Counted from the first letter of the stretch, positions 46,272 to 58,042 are shown. The stretch: DNA of 64,000 bases from Trichaptum fuscoviolaceum (GCA_910574455.1 CAJSYZ010000010.1:2012770-2076769), one strand, 5' to 3'. A program made the numbers and translations. Notes: a model not told the origin generated them from the sequence alone.

Positions 46272-46439
46272 AAAAGAGGACTGATTTGGATGGTCGTCGG
46301 TATTAGGCGCTCGCGGCTGTACTAACTGGGTCCTCTTTTGGCGAGCTTTGGAGTCCATCAAGTCCCGGACTTGACTCGCAAGCCAGTCGTTACAGTTGAT
46401 AGTGTTGAAACGACTGGCTTGCGCGTCTAGTCCCGGACC

Positions 46440-46530
46440 AATACTCTCTCGCTTCCTGATAAAAGGACTGCAGATGTCATGTATGCCCTTCAACACAACA
46501 TCAGCGTTCCTTCGTTGTATTCAGCACTAT
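46440..46530 (+). promoter_or_regulatory. S-family core promoter (TATA-type)
   Basis: The pattern TACTCTCTCGCTTCCTGATAAAAGGAC, some 95 nt before the S1 ATG, is followed by CCTTCAACACA and GTATTCAGCACTATACGCCAAAACC. It recurs before S2 (TATAAGAGG, 49782), S4 (GATAAAAGG, 55879) and S6 (TATAAAAGG, 61759) at the same distance, and in weaker form before S7. Conservation of box and spacing supports co-regulation. Transcription itself is not shown. Confidence 0.7.
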
Positions 46531-46554
46531 ACGCCAAAACCAACTGATTGATCA

Positions 46555-47521
46555 ATGCAGTCCGAGTCTACTACTAGCTCTACTCCATCGATCGATTCTT
46601 TCATGCATCACTTTTCGGTCGACATGATGTCTACTGAAGGCCCTTTGTTGCCATCTGGGCAAGCCCACGTCGGCCATAGCTTCAGTGTCATGAAATTGTC
46701 CGACATTGGCTCTGCAAGTGTCGAGTAAGCAACATTCTGGTGTTCGGTTTCGCATGCTTACCATGTATTTCCACAGAGGAATTGTACCCCCATCACAAAA
46801 GGAACCCGCGACGCCTCTGGTCTCATCAAGTGACAATTTGAACGCGATCGGTGTGGACGCCAATGCTGGGTGCGTATCTGGTTGATGCCGAGAATCCCCT
46901 CGCTAATATCCGATCCTTTGCAGTGCTCAAGCTGGTCTCGTAAATACAGGTCAGAATCAGCAGATAGTGCAAGATGACTCGCTCAACAGGTCGGCTGAAT
47001 TCTACACCACCTTCTCATTTCCGCCGTACGAAGCTTCATCCGAATATTCTACGTGCGCGGACACCGAGGGCCCTTTGACTGCGGTGACCACTGGCAGCAG
47101 TTCTGGCGTATGGTTGTCGAACTCGGGTCAATCGCCTACTTTCTACAATCAGCAAGGCACCTTGGATCCGAGTGCTTATGCTCTGCATCACTATACGCAA
47201 GCTAACTATGGCATTCAATTGGGTGTGTGGTGTCTGGCACAACATGATCAACGAGAGACCTGATAGTATTGTATTTTAGGCCAATATACTGATCATGCGA
47301 ATGTTGGTTCATCAGGCGAGCCATTTGCACCGAGCAATCATAATTACTTTGCCACCAACTCCGCTGGTATGTGTTTCTTCCGATGTTCTATGGTCGTATA
47401 TTGTTTGTTTATACCACATCCAGATAATTGCGGCTCAGAAGCTCTAGTTGTTATCCCAGGGGTACCGGCATTCAGTATCCCTAATGACATTGCGAATATG
47501 TTGTTGGCATATCGGAACTGA
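46555..47521 (+). CDS. S1: orphan S-family protein, 248 aa, intact
   Basis: Five exons (46555-46724, 46777-46869, 46924-47222, 47280-47366, 47424-47521), intron phases 2, 2, 1, 1, giving 248 aa. The N-terminus has MQSESTTSSTPSIDSFM, then the family block SFSVMKLSDIGSASVE. The middle is low-complexity and rich in Ser, Thr, Gly, Tyr, Asn and Gln, with TFSFPPYEASSEYST and YALHHYTQANYGIQLG. The C-terminus is a compact hydrophobic motif, ALVVIPGVPAFSIPNDIANM. There is no signal peptide or membrane helix. The composition resembles disordered, possibly prion-like or activation domains, but function is unknown. It is a reference copy for S2-S7. Confidence 0.85.
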
Positions 47522-47639
47522 TGATGCATGAGTCTTTGGTTCAATCGGCTCATTTCTATTTCTCTGTCGCTTTGCTGCTGTCGATATTTAGCCATTGCAT
47601 GATGCCATTGGCTTGTCCGAGCCAATTATACAGTTTGCG

Positions 47640-48000
47640 CTCAGCATTTCATCCACTTTTGCCCAGGGAAGTCCAAGCTACAGTGGGAGCTAGAAAATGT
47701 TCAAAAGATGACATCAAGCACGTAGACCATCCATTAAAGAGAAGTGGCTGTTGTTCGACGACGCGCAACACCATCCTTGGGGCCTGAAGGCATCCCCAGT
47801 GAAGGAAACATGTATTGCGATGGATCATGTTTAGGGCAATTTCGAAGAAATGCAAAGAGCCTGAGCTCCAGAGCACGCAGTGACATGAGTGACAAAGCAG
47901 GTAGAAAAGCAATTAGCGCCGCTACATCGCTAAGCAAGAGTGCAAGCGCTGTACACACAGGAAGATCGTGCCCAGAGCACGGCACAATGATGCTATGATA
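47640..48000 (+). pseudogene. decayed C-family fragment
   Basis: Retains pieces equivalent to C1 around the DDALHHP and AHIEELDAEELE regions (LFDDAQHHPWG; NFEEMQRA; LSSRARS), all with stops. GAAGTCCAAGCTACAGTGGG at its start matches a segment at 50278 next to C3. It directly follows S1. Confidence 0.5.
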
Positions 48001-48640
48001 GCCCGATGGGGTCTAAATGAAGCGCGCCGAGATGATCAACAGCGCCTTGCTTCCGGAAATGTGAAGATAATCGGATCTGTCCACTAACAGGTCCCTGATT
48101 AGTAGGTGGTGAAGCTAGCCCTTTTACTCTGGTACGCAAAAGACTCACAGTGTGTGAATTTCTCAAACTTGACCGGTAATAATCAAGCGACACTTTTACT
48201 GTTTGCTGGAATCGAACATAGCTAACTATTTGATCCAAGACACGCACAGATTTTGCTCCCATAGACGAACTCAAAGTGAACCAGCGGTCATTCATCGTGT
48301 CAATTTCCAAAGATGATGAAACAAACAGCCCCCAGACCACCATGTAGTTCCTCCCGTTTACCTGCTATCTCAATGTCCCAGACCTTGGTGATACTCTGCT
48401 GCTCAAGGATTTCGAGATGATCCAAGCGGGAGATGTGTTATAGAATGGAACGACAGGAAGCGCCTGGATAGGAAGGGGAGAATGTTGTAGAGAGCGTAGA
48501 GACACTGAGAAGTGAGCTACAGGAGTAAAGGCGACATGACTGACCCATGAGCGGCACGCGCTCATAGTATCGAGCTTCGCAGGCGGTTCAATAACAATTG
48601 ACGCAGAGGCTAGTCAGTTGATAGATTGTAGCGCAGCGAT
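48000..48640 (-). pseudogene. M-family fragment, copy 1
   Basis: Minus-strand remnant with CRSWVSHVAFTPVAHF and a following LSRR/FHSITHLPLG region in another frame, then GLFVSSSLEIDTMNDRWFTL and TVKVSLDYYRSSLRN. The first part matches 53590-53830 (CRSWVVHAAFTPIARL), the last part the right edge of the window. The parent gene was not recognised. Confidence 0.45.
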
Positions 48641-48759
48641 TCGAAGTTCAATCACGCTACAATCATAGTACACCACGATGCGCCTTGCACTCTTCCTGCA
48701 CGACAGGTCGCAGATCGATAGCCTGAGAGTCCAGAAGACAGTTCCGAACGGCGCGAGAT

Positions 48760-49165
48760 GAGGATGTATGATGAAGGCGGGAAGGTCGAGAAAGTCGGGG
48801 GTGGTAAACTCATGATAGCTTCTCTTGAAAAACTTTGCACCTTTTATAGCCAAAAAGTTAAGACTCACAAGAGCAGGTCAACTACCATTGACATTCGCTC
48901 CCTCACATTTTCCCGAGCCCTGTGCGCCTCCGTCGAGAATCACGACCGTGACGCGATCGTGCTGCTCGACGACGCGCTGCACCATCCCGTCGTTGTCACT
49001 GGCGTCGCCGAATTTGCACCCGCGGCATACTACCGCACGTTGACTCCCTCATCCGCCTGACCTCTCTCGGCCTGCAGTAATATCCTAAAGGCAGCTCCTT
49101 CGGAGGAGGCGCATGAAGCGTTGGATCACATCGAGGCCCCATATTGAAGAGTTAGACTCCGAGTA
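48760..49165 (+). pseudogene. decayed C-family copy C2
   Basis: Equivalent to the second half of C1: IASLEKLCTFYSQKVKTH, STTIDIRSLTFSRAL, then DAIVLLDDALHHPVVVTGVA, after which frames break (a stop replaces SLGLQKILK; the AHIEEL region ends in TAG). It starts directly against M copy 1. Together M1-C2 and M2-C4 form a duplicated block of about 0.8 kb. Confidence 0.7.
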
Positions 49166-49780
49166 GCCCGAGTGAAAGTGTATACAGGTGGTGTGCGAAG
49201 AATCGGTGAGTGGAGGAACAGCCTGAGGACCCCACTCAGGCTGCCAGTGGCAGACTCGGACCGTCTGGGGTCCTACTAGTAGTAGTTGAATATGCGTACT
49301 GGCAGTGATCTCTTCTCTTCGTACGGAATCGTACCTGTGCTTAAAAAGCACCAGAGTTTTCGTCTATGCCCTCTAGACATCTTTGACCACCGTTGCTCAT
49401 AGTCATCACCACGGACTCGGAGTAAACATACCCAAGCAAGGCATATGTTTACGGCGTGAGTACGTTCGCATGTCTTCTTTTTGGCGAGTCGATGCTGTTT
49501 ATCATGCTTAACGCTTGGGAATGTTCAATAGCCTGGTTCGAAATTCTTAGGGAACGACTTATCAAAAACAATTGTGGAGAGCATGTGCACGGATGTCCGC
49601 GAGCGCTCCGTAAAACAGATCTCCGCAAGCGCTCCGAAAAACAGAACTTGGCGAACGCCCCCAAAAACCGATTCCATAGCGCTCGCGGAGACCTGTGCAT
49701 ACTTTACTGAGAGTCTTTTTGGGCGAGACATGAAATTATGGAGTTCATCAAGTCCCAAACTAATACTCTCTCAATTGCCT
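49166..49780. other. spacer with short repeats and palindromic words
   Basis: Contains the genome-wide words CACTCAGGCTGCCAGTGGCA and TACTAGTAGTAGTTGAA (49228-49290). A short tandem of CCGCGAGCGCTCCG/CCGCAAGCGCTCCG lies at 49596-49645, with an inverted AGCGCTCGCGGA at 49677. It ends in the S-type promoter. Confidence 0.5.
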
Positions 49781-49879
49781 GTATAAGAGGACAGCGGATG
49801 TTATGTATGTCCTTTAACACACCATCAGCTTTCCTCTTGTTGTACTCAACAATATACACCGAAACCAACTGCTTGATCA

Positions 49880-50191
49880 ATGCAGTCCGAGCCTAGCTCT
49901 ACTCCCTCTATCAACTCTTTCTTGCGTCACTTTCCGGTCGATATAGTATCTACAGGAACTCACTCGTGGTCATCTGAGCAAGCCCCAACCAGCCACAGGT
50001 TCAACGTCATGAAATCGTCCGACTTTGGCTCTGACAGCGCCGAGTATGCAACATCCTTGGTCATTGATTCGCTACACTACCTTACATTTCTACAGCGGGT
50101 CTGTATCCCCATCACAGATCGAACCCACGACGTCTCCAGTAAACAATCTGATTGTGGTCGGTGTGGACACGAATGCCTACAGGCCTGCTAG
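49880..50191 (+). pseudogene. S-family member S2, truncated after exon 2
   Basis: Keeps the TATA promoter, the ATG in the same context as S1, exon 1 (49880-50043; MQSEPSSTPSINSFLRHFPV) and exon 2 (50096-50191; ending NAYRPAR), with correct splice sites. Exons 3-5 are absent. After the second donor the sequence runs into C-family debris with GAATTCCAAGCTACATCGGG. Any transcript would encode a short N-terminal fragment. Confidence 0.75.
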
Positions 50192-50259
50192 GTGCGTATC
50201 TATAGTTGATGCCGAGACTTCCCGCAGTTCTCAGTCACAATCTCAGTTTCTTATAATAT

Positions 50260-50880
50260 CCCCCTCACTACTTCCCAGGAATTCCAAGCTACATCGGGAA
50301 CTAGAAAACATCCAGAAGATGACATCAAGCGCGGACTGTTCACTGAAGAACACAGTGACTGTTGCTTGACGACGCGCTGCAAGCCCCGTCTTCATCACCA
50401 GGGACATCGCATTTGCCGCGTGCAGGTACGGTATCGAATCCCGTACATGGTCGGCTCGTCCGCCTTCTGTCTTCCTGACTACAGAAAACCCTGAAGGCAA
50501 ATTTAATGCCACGAGGTAGCACATGAAGCGGAGGCGAAGATCGAGTCTGAGCCCAATGCAAAGGCTACTGGTGAATTGACGGAGGTTCAGTGCCAGTGAG
50601 GGACCACCAAAATTTGTCTCGTAACGAGAGCAATCTTAGGCTACTTATAGGAATTGCTTTGCTCAGAAAAGGTGTCTAAGCGCAGTCCCGAGGATTACGT
50701 TCCTCCATCAGAAGCACAGACGCGGCGCACTCATGATGCTTAATGACACGCTGCACCCTCCCTGAAGGCATCCCTAGTGAAGGAAACGCACGTCGAGGCG
50801 GATCATGTCTAGGACAAATTTATAGAGGTGGACATCGAAGAATCTGAGCTCCAGAGCATGTAGTACGCAGGTAGTCAATG
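50260..50880 (+). pseudogene. decayed C-family debris (C3), two pieces
   Basis: Two successive degenerate stretches, 50270-50600 and 50690-50870, match parts of the C1 C-terminal half (GACGCGCTGCA, TGAAGGC, CATGAAGCGGA, GAGCTCCAGAGCATG) with many stops. Confidence 0.5.
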
Positions 50881-51354
50881 CGATGTGCCTGGGGCTACGG
50901 GAGACTCACCGAACAGAATCAATGATGCTATCGTTCAAGTTCTAAAAAAGACATTGGCAGATTACACAATCAAACTTGAAATGGAACACCTACAGCACCT
51001 TACCCAGTCGCAGACCAGCAGAACCCTGGCATGTGCGCAGCAGCACGATCAGCGCGTTCATCTCGACTCGACCAATACCGTCCTCGGGCTGGCGTGTCAG
51101 CAGCGGCTAACAACCGTATTATCTCGACTCGTTTGTCCCTGTACTGATATGTTAGTGATAGTGTTCTTTTCTATTCCTTCCAAGTACATCAGCATCTCTC
51201 TCAGGAGGCTTGCTTTCACGCGCTCGCGCCCTTGGTTCTTGCGCATAAAAGCAAGGCCAGACATTCAACAATGTTTGTCAAAATAACATCCATTCTCTTC
51301 TACTCGGGCTCTCTGGCACTACACATCTACAGTATACATCTATTCATTCACACA

Positions 51355-52324
51355 ATGCAACACAACACCCCCCTCCCCATGCAGAGCTTTATGTCCAAGT
51401 TCTCAATTGACATGAAGCCTGTTGAAGTTACCTCTCAGAGGCCTAAAAAAGTACAAGATCAGCCCGGAACCGACGTTAAGGAGGAGTCTGGCTCAGACTT
51501 ACAAAATGCCGAGTAAGTGCAATTCACACTGTTATCTCGTAGAAGCTGTTTCATCCCAATCCGGTAACAGTACGCCATCTCAGAACACAAACCTAAATGA
51601 TATTATAGTGACTGGTGACCCTCAAGCCTACCAGCGTGATGGGTGAGTACATACTTACACATGTATAACGAATGCATCTATTGCACTCACTTACCAACAC
51701 CTGTTGTGAACCCCACTCCGTTTGCATGCACCCGATAGCTCTTTGATTCAGGACTCCACCTACAACTTTCAGAATGAACAATCCGTTACTAAATATTCAC
51801 ACGTACCATCCAAGGAAGCTTCTACTAATTTCTACATACCCGCACGCTCCGGCAATATTCAAGTTGCTAGCGATCTGGATACTGCCACAGGAATCTCCGG
51901 GAAGCCACTCCCCGCCGTTCCAGCACCTTTTAATCTCTTCAATCAACAAGGTCTTGCTGGCCCCTCTACTTCAAACATCTACCCGTGGCAAAGCTCTGAC
52001 CAGGCTAGCTTACCACTGGCATTAGGTGATTATTTAATGTTGTGACACGATCATGGATGGAATTGATTAATACTACATTGCAGAGCACTATCACTTCGGT
52101 GGCTATCGAACAATTGGGCAGAGTACTTTGCCATCTGCTTCAAACTTGCCTATGGGTATGTACCTCTATTCCATCGTGTAGGAAATCATCCAATAAACGG
52201 ATGTTATGTTCTAGAGCAACATCATGGCTTAGGGGTATCAGCTTCCGTTACTATTACTGGGCTGCCGGCTTTCAACATTCCTATGGATGTCGCAATCATT
52301 TTGTTAAACATGTACCGGCACTGA
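51355..52324 (+). CDS. S3: S-family protein, 232 aa, intact but divergent
   Basis: Five exons (51355-51512, 51571-51642, 51739-52025, 52084-52155, 52215-52324) with the same intron phases as S1, giving 232 aa. Sequence similarity is limited: MQSFMSKFSIDM and a DLQNAE exon end at the N-terminus, FNLFNQQGLAGPSTS in exon 3, and SVTITGLPAFNIPMDVAIIL at the C-terminus. Conserved intron positions with strong divergence suggest an old paralogue still under constraint. The upstream TATA is CATAAAAGC (about 51243). Confidence 0.8.
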
Positions 52325-53589
52325 AGACGTGGGGAATGCATCGGACGCCTCCTTTCCTTCGTCCCCCGCCTATTTCTTTCTCTCTCCCTGTCTCGGCTTT
52401 GGTATTGGTACATGATTTAGCTCTATAAGTGCATGCTCTGTCAATATTACATCCGGCTTTCCGAGTGCTTTACAACATGCTTTCCTTTCTTTGCACCAAT
52501 GTTTGCCTAATAGACTAGCAATATCTTCAACTAACTCCTACTCCAGAAACGGACCTTTCAATGAAAACATTGGTTCAGGGATCACGCGTCATCCACCGAA
52601 GAACATTGCCCTGTAGGCTGTGAATAGCTCGATGGCTGTCATTACGGTGCCTAGTGGATACGGTGGGACTAGTCAAAGGGAAGATAGCCGAAAAGACAGA
52701 CGAGAAGGGATTGGACAGCCTTGACGCCGTTTCAGTACCAGTAAAGCTCAGGCTGTACCTGCTGATAAGGTGGTGATACCGAGTCAAGATGTTTGTACAG
52801 CGTAAGATGCGCAGCCCTTTCAGTAATCATTGAGTATTTGAAGCAAATGCTATCAAAGAGCACATGAGGCTTCGAGCATAAAGGGCCAGATCGAGGAGGT
52901 TAAACGAAGAAGTGCGTGAGGTGAGTAGCGGGGCCCAAAGAAAGCTCATTAGCGGCAGAGTATGAGGACCTGCGTACATTCTGGAAAGATCCCGACGGAG
53001 CACGGAGTAATGTGCTTTAATGATGCTGTAGCTTAAGACCTGATGAGGGTCTAGCTGATGAGCTGATGAGCTGATGAGAAAACCTATAAGGAGGCTGTGT
53101 TCTTGCTTTCGGTAATGGATAGACGACCCAATTTGTCCAGATCCCAGATAGGATGAAGTCGATAAAGTCTGCCTTCGGATCAATTTTCTATGACATGCAG
53201 AAAAAATGCTCATCCTATTTGAGCCTATTACGCTGCAATTAGCGGCGCTCATATTCTCCGCTGAGGGCTATAAACAGACTATGATGTGTGTTACCTAGTC
53301 ACTATAAACGGTTCATCAATGGTATCGGGTTATTGATTTGAAGGTCTCCCGAGCTCAGAAAGGGAAGGACAAACAAAGTACGAGAGTTAGGTGACCTATA
53401 GCAAGCTGGCGAGACACAGCGTAAGCGAAGTTTGGTCCTGAAAGTACGATGAGCGATTGTCTGCATCAAGGAATGAATCCAAAGTCAAAGTATCGGTAGG
53501 TGGATATGTAATTGAGGAAGATGTGGATTTGCCATCTGACAGGCAAATGTCATGCATAATAACGATTTCCCATTTTATCCAGCAGTTCC
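52325..53589. other. gene-poor stretch
   Basis: No confident gene over about 1.26 kb. A minus-strand frame (52827-53252) is open for 141 codons without a recognised domain or relative in the window. A short tandem GAGCTGATGA occurs at 53051-53075. Confidence 0.4.
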
Positions 53590-53900
53590 GCCCGTTGACC
53601 TGCTATCCTCAATGCCCCAGACCTTGGTGATAAGTTGCTGATCAAAGTCATCGAGATGGTCTAGACGGAGGTTGTGGTATAGAATGGGAACGACGGGGGT
53701 GCCTGGGTAGGAAGGGCAGAAGGTGGCAGAGGGCGTGGAGACATCGTGTAAGCGAGCTATAGGAGTAAACGCAGCATGGACGACCCATGAGCGGCACACG
53801 CTCGTAGTCTTCACTATAGGTTCAATAACAATTGCCGCAGAGGCTGATCAGTTGGTAAATTGTAGCACAGCGAGCGCGGCGAGTCGAAGTACGACCATGC
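53590..53900 (-). pseudogene. M-family fragment, copy 2
   Basis: Best-kept M copy: CRSWVVHAAFTPIARL, then YPGTPVVPILYHNLRL and DHLDDFDQQLITKVWGIED. It is truncated on both sides and corresponds to 48360-48640. Confidence 0.45.
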
Positions 53901-53999
53901 TACAATAGTGCACCGCAATGCGCCTTGCACTCTTCCTGCACGATAGGTCACAGATCGATAGAAAACAGAAGACAGTTCCGAGTGGCGCGATTTGAGGAT

Positions 54000-54568
54000 G
54001 TATGATGAGGGCGGGAAGGACAAGAAAGTCGGGTGGAAGACGGTGAAGTTCCGAGGGTAAACTCGTGACAGCATCCCTTGAGAGACTTTGCGCTACTCGA
54101 TATCAAAAAGCTAAGACTCACAAGAACACGATAACTACCATTAACATTCACTCCCTCGCATCTCCCCAGCCCTGTGCGCCTCCGTCAAGAAAGACGACCG
54201 TGACGCGCTCGTGCTGCTCGACAACGCGCTGCACCATCCCGTCGTCGTCACCGATGTCGCCGAAATTGTGCTCCCGCGGCATCCCGCACGCCAATGTTCT
54301 CCTCCGTCTGGCCTCTCGACCTAGAAAAGATCCTAAAGACAAATCTTTTGGAGGAGGCGCATGAAGCGACGGATCACGTCGAGACCCATATTGAAGAGTT
54401 GAACTCCAAAGAGCTCGGGCGCCAAAGCACGCAGGTGGAGTGTGCAGAGTCAGTGCGGTTTGGCGAAGCAGCGAAAGAATAGTTCCAAGAGTGGAGGGGC
54501 AGTGGGCCGAAGGATGATGAGGACCCGTATGAGGCGCTAAAGAGGAAGCCGCAGTGCACCGTTATGTG
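54000..54568 (+). pseudogene. decayed C-family copy C4, CaaX kept
   Basis: Matches the second half of C1 from EGGKDKKVG through DALVLLDNALHHPVVVTDVA to TQVECAESVRFGEAAKE. It has at least two frame changes and a stop (54479), yet the final codons still read KPQCTVM before the stop at 54566. It follows M copy 2 as C2 follows M copy 1. Confidence 0.7.
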
Positions 54569-54639
54569 ATACATTTTTCGCTGAAGACTTGACGTACATC
54601 TTCGAGTAGTAAAGAGTGGATACCCTCCCACGTCAAAAC

Positions 54640-55230
54640 AGGTAGTGGTTAAGCAAAGGCCGCAAGAATCTCGAGGACCCAACGAAGTTGAGCGCAATGC
54701 GGGTCTGAGTAGTACATGAGAACGGAACAAAGGGCTCAGTGGAATGAACAAATGATGAGAAGGGTAGGGAAGACAAAGGGTGGATGAGAGATAGATGGCA
54801 CGGAGGACGGCGGAGGACATCCGTATTAGGGTCGTGATAATCTCCCTCCTCTCTCGAACTTCATTAAGTCTAACACTCACGACTAGAGCAAGTCCACTTC
54901 CATCGCCCTTCATATAGCCTACCCAGACCTACACGCACCGTCCACTGTCGTAATGGCGATGTACGTCCCATCGTCGTCCACTAGCGTCGCTCAGCTCGCA
55001 TGCACGCACGAAATCCTGCACGCCGACACCGTCCTTCGTCTCGCCTCCCTGATTCGCATATGACACTCAAGGAGATACCCTTCGAAAAAGTGCATGATGC
55101 TGCGGATTGCATTGGGGTCCATAACGAAAGAGTTCGATGACGAAGAGCTGGAGCGCGGTAGCGGACAGGAAAAGCGCATTGATTCAGCGCAATTAGGGCA
55201 AGCTATCTACAGGGACCGAAAGATGATGAA
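54640..55230 (+). pseudogene. decayed C-family copy (C7)
   Basis: Scattered matches to C1: AAAGGCCGCAAGAATCTCGAGGA (GRKKLVD region), GGACGGCGGAGG, GACACCGTCCTTCGTCTCGCC (ADALLRLAS) and GACGAAGAGCTGGAGCGC (DAEELER). All frames are broken. It lies back to back with C4. Confidence 0.5.
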
Positions 55231-55474
55231 GACCTAAATAGAAGAGCGTACTGAGATAGGCGTGAATGAGTAACGAACATCGACCATTAGAGATCTGTTT
55301 CTTTGCTCTTAGCATTCACGGTACGCTCACAGACCCGGTCTGAGCATAGCTTGCATGCCAGTGTTTAGACAGACTGCATGAAGGTATGCGCATTATTGGG
55401 GTTCAGTGTAGAAAATAGAAATGAGTATATTTCGTCAAACATACAGACATGCGAGAGCGTATGAGTGGGACTTG

Positions 55475-55866
55475 ATGAGCTCCAAAATGGACAACCTCAA
55501 TGATGGCAAATTGGCAATCGTGCACGCGTTTACTACTAGTAGCGCTCAGCGGAGATATTAAATTTTTCGCTGAGATTTAATTTTTTGCCGAGCGGAAGTA
55601 TTTAATATTCCGCAGCGAACTTCCGCTGCCAGTGAGCGCTAAACGCGTGCACGATCGCCCATTTGCCACAGTGTTGGTATCTCACAGGGTTTAATATGAC
55701 GACCCTGTGAGATAAGGGTCTTCGGTAGCCTTATATAGTAATACTAAATGAAACTAACTCTAAATAAGGCTACCGAAGACCCTTATCTCACTGGGTCGGC
55801 GTGCTAGACCCTGTGAGATACCAACACTGATTTGCCATCATTGAGGTTGTCCATTTTGGAGCTCAT
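55475..55866. repeat. nested foldback structure, 392 bp
   Basis: The outermost arms, 55475-55511 and 55830-55866, are perfect 37-bp inverted repeats (ATGAGCTCCAAAATGGACAA...). Inside are two further inverted pairs. One is AATCGTGCACGCGTTTA with TAAACGCGTGCACGAT. The other is AGTGTTGGTATCTCACAGGG and its continuation GGTCTTCGGTAGCCTTAT, pairing with ATAAGGCTACCGAAGACC and CCCTGTGAGATACCAACACT. The right end abuts the S4 promoter; the left flank carries an inverted copy of promoter-type sequence (GGGACTTGATGAGCTCC). Confidence 0.9.
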
Positions 55867-56024
55867 ACGCTCTTGCCTGATAAAAGGACAACAGATGCCA
55901 TGTAGGCCCTTCAGCACACCATCCGCTTTCCTTTCGTTGTATACGCCAAAACCAACTGCTTTGATCAACGCAGTCCGAGTCTACTCCATCAATCGATTCT
56001 TTCTTGCGTCACTTTCCGGTCGAC

Positions 56025-56910
56025 ATGATATCTACTGAAGCCCCCTCGTGGCTAACTGGGCAAACCCAGGCCGGTTACAGCTTCAGTGTCATGAAATTGT
56101 CCGACTTTGGCTCTGCAAGTGCTGAGTATGCAACACACTTTTCATTGCTTGAGTCGTCACGCTTAACATGCATTTCTACAGCGGAATTGTGTCCCAATCA
56201 AAGATTGAATCCACGACGCCTTCTTTTGACAATTTCAACGTGGAAGGTGTGGGCGCGAATGCCTACGGGCCTGCTAGGTGCATACCTATAGTTGATGCCG
56301 AGAATTCCCTCGCTAACATCCGATCCTTCGCAGCCAAGTTGGTCTTGTGGCTACAAGTCATACGGTTCAAGACACTACCTTCTCATTTCCGCCGTACGAA
56401 GCAGCGTCCGAATATTCTACACGTGCGGATGTCGAGAGTATGACCCCGGCGAACAGCAGCTCCAACGTAGGATTGTCGAACTCGGGTCATTCACATGTTT
56501 TGTACGATCAGCCAGGTCCTTCGGATCCGAGCGGTTATGCACTGCATCACTACACGCAAGCTAACAATGGCTTTCAACCCGGTATGTGGTGTCGGTCATG
56601 ATATGATCATCGATGGTTCTGATAAGTTTGTATCCCAGACCATTATACAGGTCACGCAAATGTTGCCAGTGGTTCATATGTTGGGCCAGTCCCAACGAAT
56701 GGTCATAATTACACGTACTCAGAATCTAGCTTGCCATCGCGTATGTGTATATTCCTAGGTTTTGATGATATTATGCTTACAGTATATTCAGAGCAGCCCC
56801 AGAGTGGTGGTCCATCAGCTCTAGTTGTCATACCTGGGGCACCAGCATTCAGCATCCCTCTGCATCTGGCAAATTCGTTGCAGAAATGTTTCTTTGTTAG
56901 CGAGGCATAG
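56025..56910 (+). CDS. S4: S-family protein, ancestral ATG lost, 217 aa from second ATG
   Basis: Exons (56025-56125, 56182-56277, 56334-56581, 56651-56740, 56792-56910) have the S1 phases. The codon matching the S1 start is ACG (in GATCAACGCAGTCCGAG, 55970) instead of ATG. The next in-frame ATG is at 56025 (MISTEAPSWLTGQTQAGYSF). From there the frame is open to TAG at 56910, giving 217 aa. Conserved features are SFSVMKLSDFGSASAE, FSFPPYEAASEYST, DQPGPSDPSGYALHHYTQAN and ALVVIPGAPAFSIPLHLANS. The TATA promoter is intact. It could use the second ATG, or be an early pseudogene. Confidence 0.7.
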
Positions 56911-57289
56911 AAACATGCAATAACTGCAATTCCTTTTCTTTCACTATTGACTCTATTTGTTCATTCGTGGGATAATATTATTTAAATCGACATGAAACTG
57001 GGTTTAAATAATTCATCTCTAGGTCTACTTTGCTTTTGCTGTATACTATGTATCTTGTCTTGATGTTGTCGTGCTAATTCATTCATTTTACTGGCTAGTG
57101 ATTCTTACCGATTCTAGAGCGATTCCTTCTCTTCGACTCTTCATTTGTCGGATATTTATGATTTAAATCTACACAAAACTGGCTATAAATAGTTTATTTC
57201 TAGTTTACTGTGCTATGCGGTATTTATGTCTTGTCTTGATGTTGTCGTTGCAATTTTATTTATTATTTAGCACCGTCCTTTCCTTGCAA
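56911..57289. other. AT-rich 3' flank of S4
   Basis: A pair of similar segments (TATGATTTAAAT... and related TTATTTAAAT, with GGTTTAAATA/GGCTATAAATA) at about 56965-57070 and 57140-57250 form a diverged tandem duplication. A related copy follows S6 at 62840-62960. No gene. Confidence 0.45.
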
Positions 57290-58042
57290 GTAGGTTTAAT
57301 CGAAGCGTCAGCTCGCAATTCAACGAAGCCCGCACGAAGCTGCGAAGGATGTGTGCAAGGCGGCTGCAAGCTGGAAGTCGGAATTATAGGAGATGAGAAG
57401 TTTAGGATGGGTATCAGACTCGAAAGGACGAGAAGGAGGGGGAAGGTCACGAGAGGAGGTCAAAAGGACGGTGGAATTCAACAAGACTACGGAAAGAACG
57501 CGATGTTGGATGCGGCACCCTCCTTGACCCTCAAGACACTCTACGTACTCCGCCTCACTCGCTTTGCACAAGTTTAGGACGCACGACAAGAACAACTTTA
57601 CTATATTGTCCTTTGCTTCTTCAATTCTTCGCCTGCCTTGCGCACCTCCGTCTATAAACACTGCCGAGAAGCGCTCGTGTTCCTTGACGGCGCACTGCTG
57701 TACCATCCTCCCGTCGTCACTGACGTCGCCGAGTTTGCGCGCACGCGCGGCCTCCCGCACGACGACGCCTTTCGCCTGGCCTCTCCTGGTCTGCAGAAGA
57801 TCCGAAAGGACATTCCTTTGGAAGAGGCGCATGAAGCGGGCGATCACGTCGACGCCCATATCGAAGAGTTGGACGCCGAAGAGGTAGAGCGCCAGAGAAC
57901 GCATGAGGAGCGCGTAGAGTCAGTGCGGTTTGGCGAAGCAGCGAGAAACTCGCCAGATCCAAAAGTGGAAGGGCAGGGACCGAAGGATGATGAGGCCCCG
58001 TATGAGGCACTAAAGAGGGAGTCGCAGTGCACCGTAATATGA
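57290..58042 (+). pseudogene. decayed C-family copy C5, C-terminus open
   Basis: Starts at the GSQFNKGRKK-equivalent (AGCTCGCAATTCAACGAAG) and is frameshifted until about 57638. From there it is open for 134 codons: DVAEFARTRGLPHDDAF, LEEAHEAGDHVDAHIEELDA, EERVESVRFGEAARNSPDP, ending ESQCTVI, an intact CaaX box. The N-terminal third of the family is missing. Confidence 0.75.

Noticed and set aside
52827..53252. 141-codon minus-strand frame as a gene
   Set aside because: No splice structure, no family likeness and no relative in the array; the frame could be open by chance.
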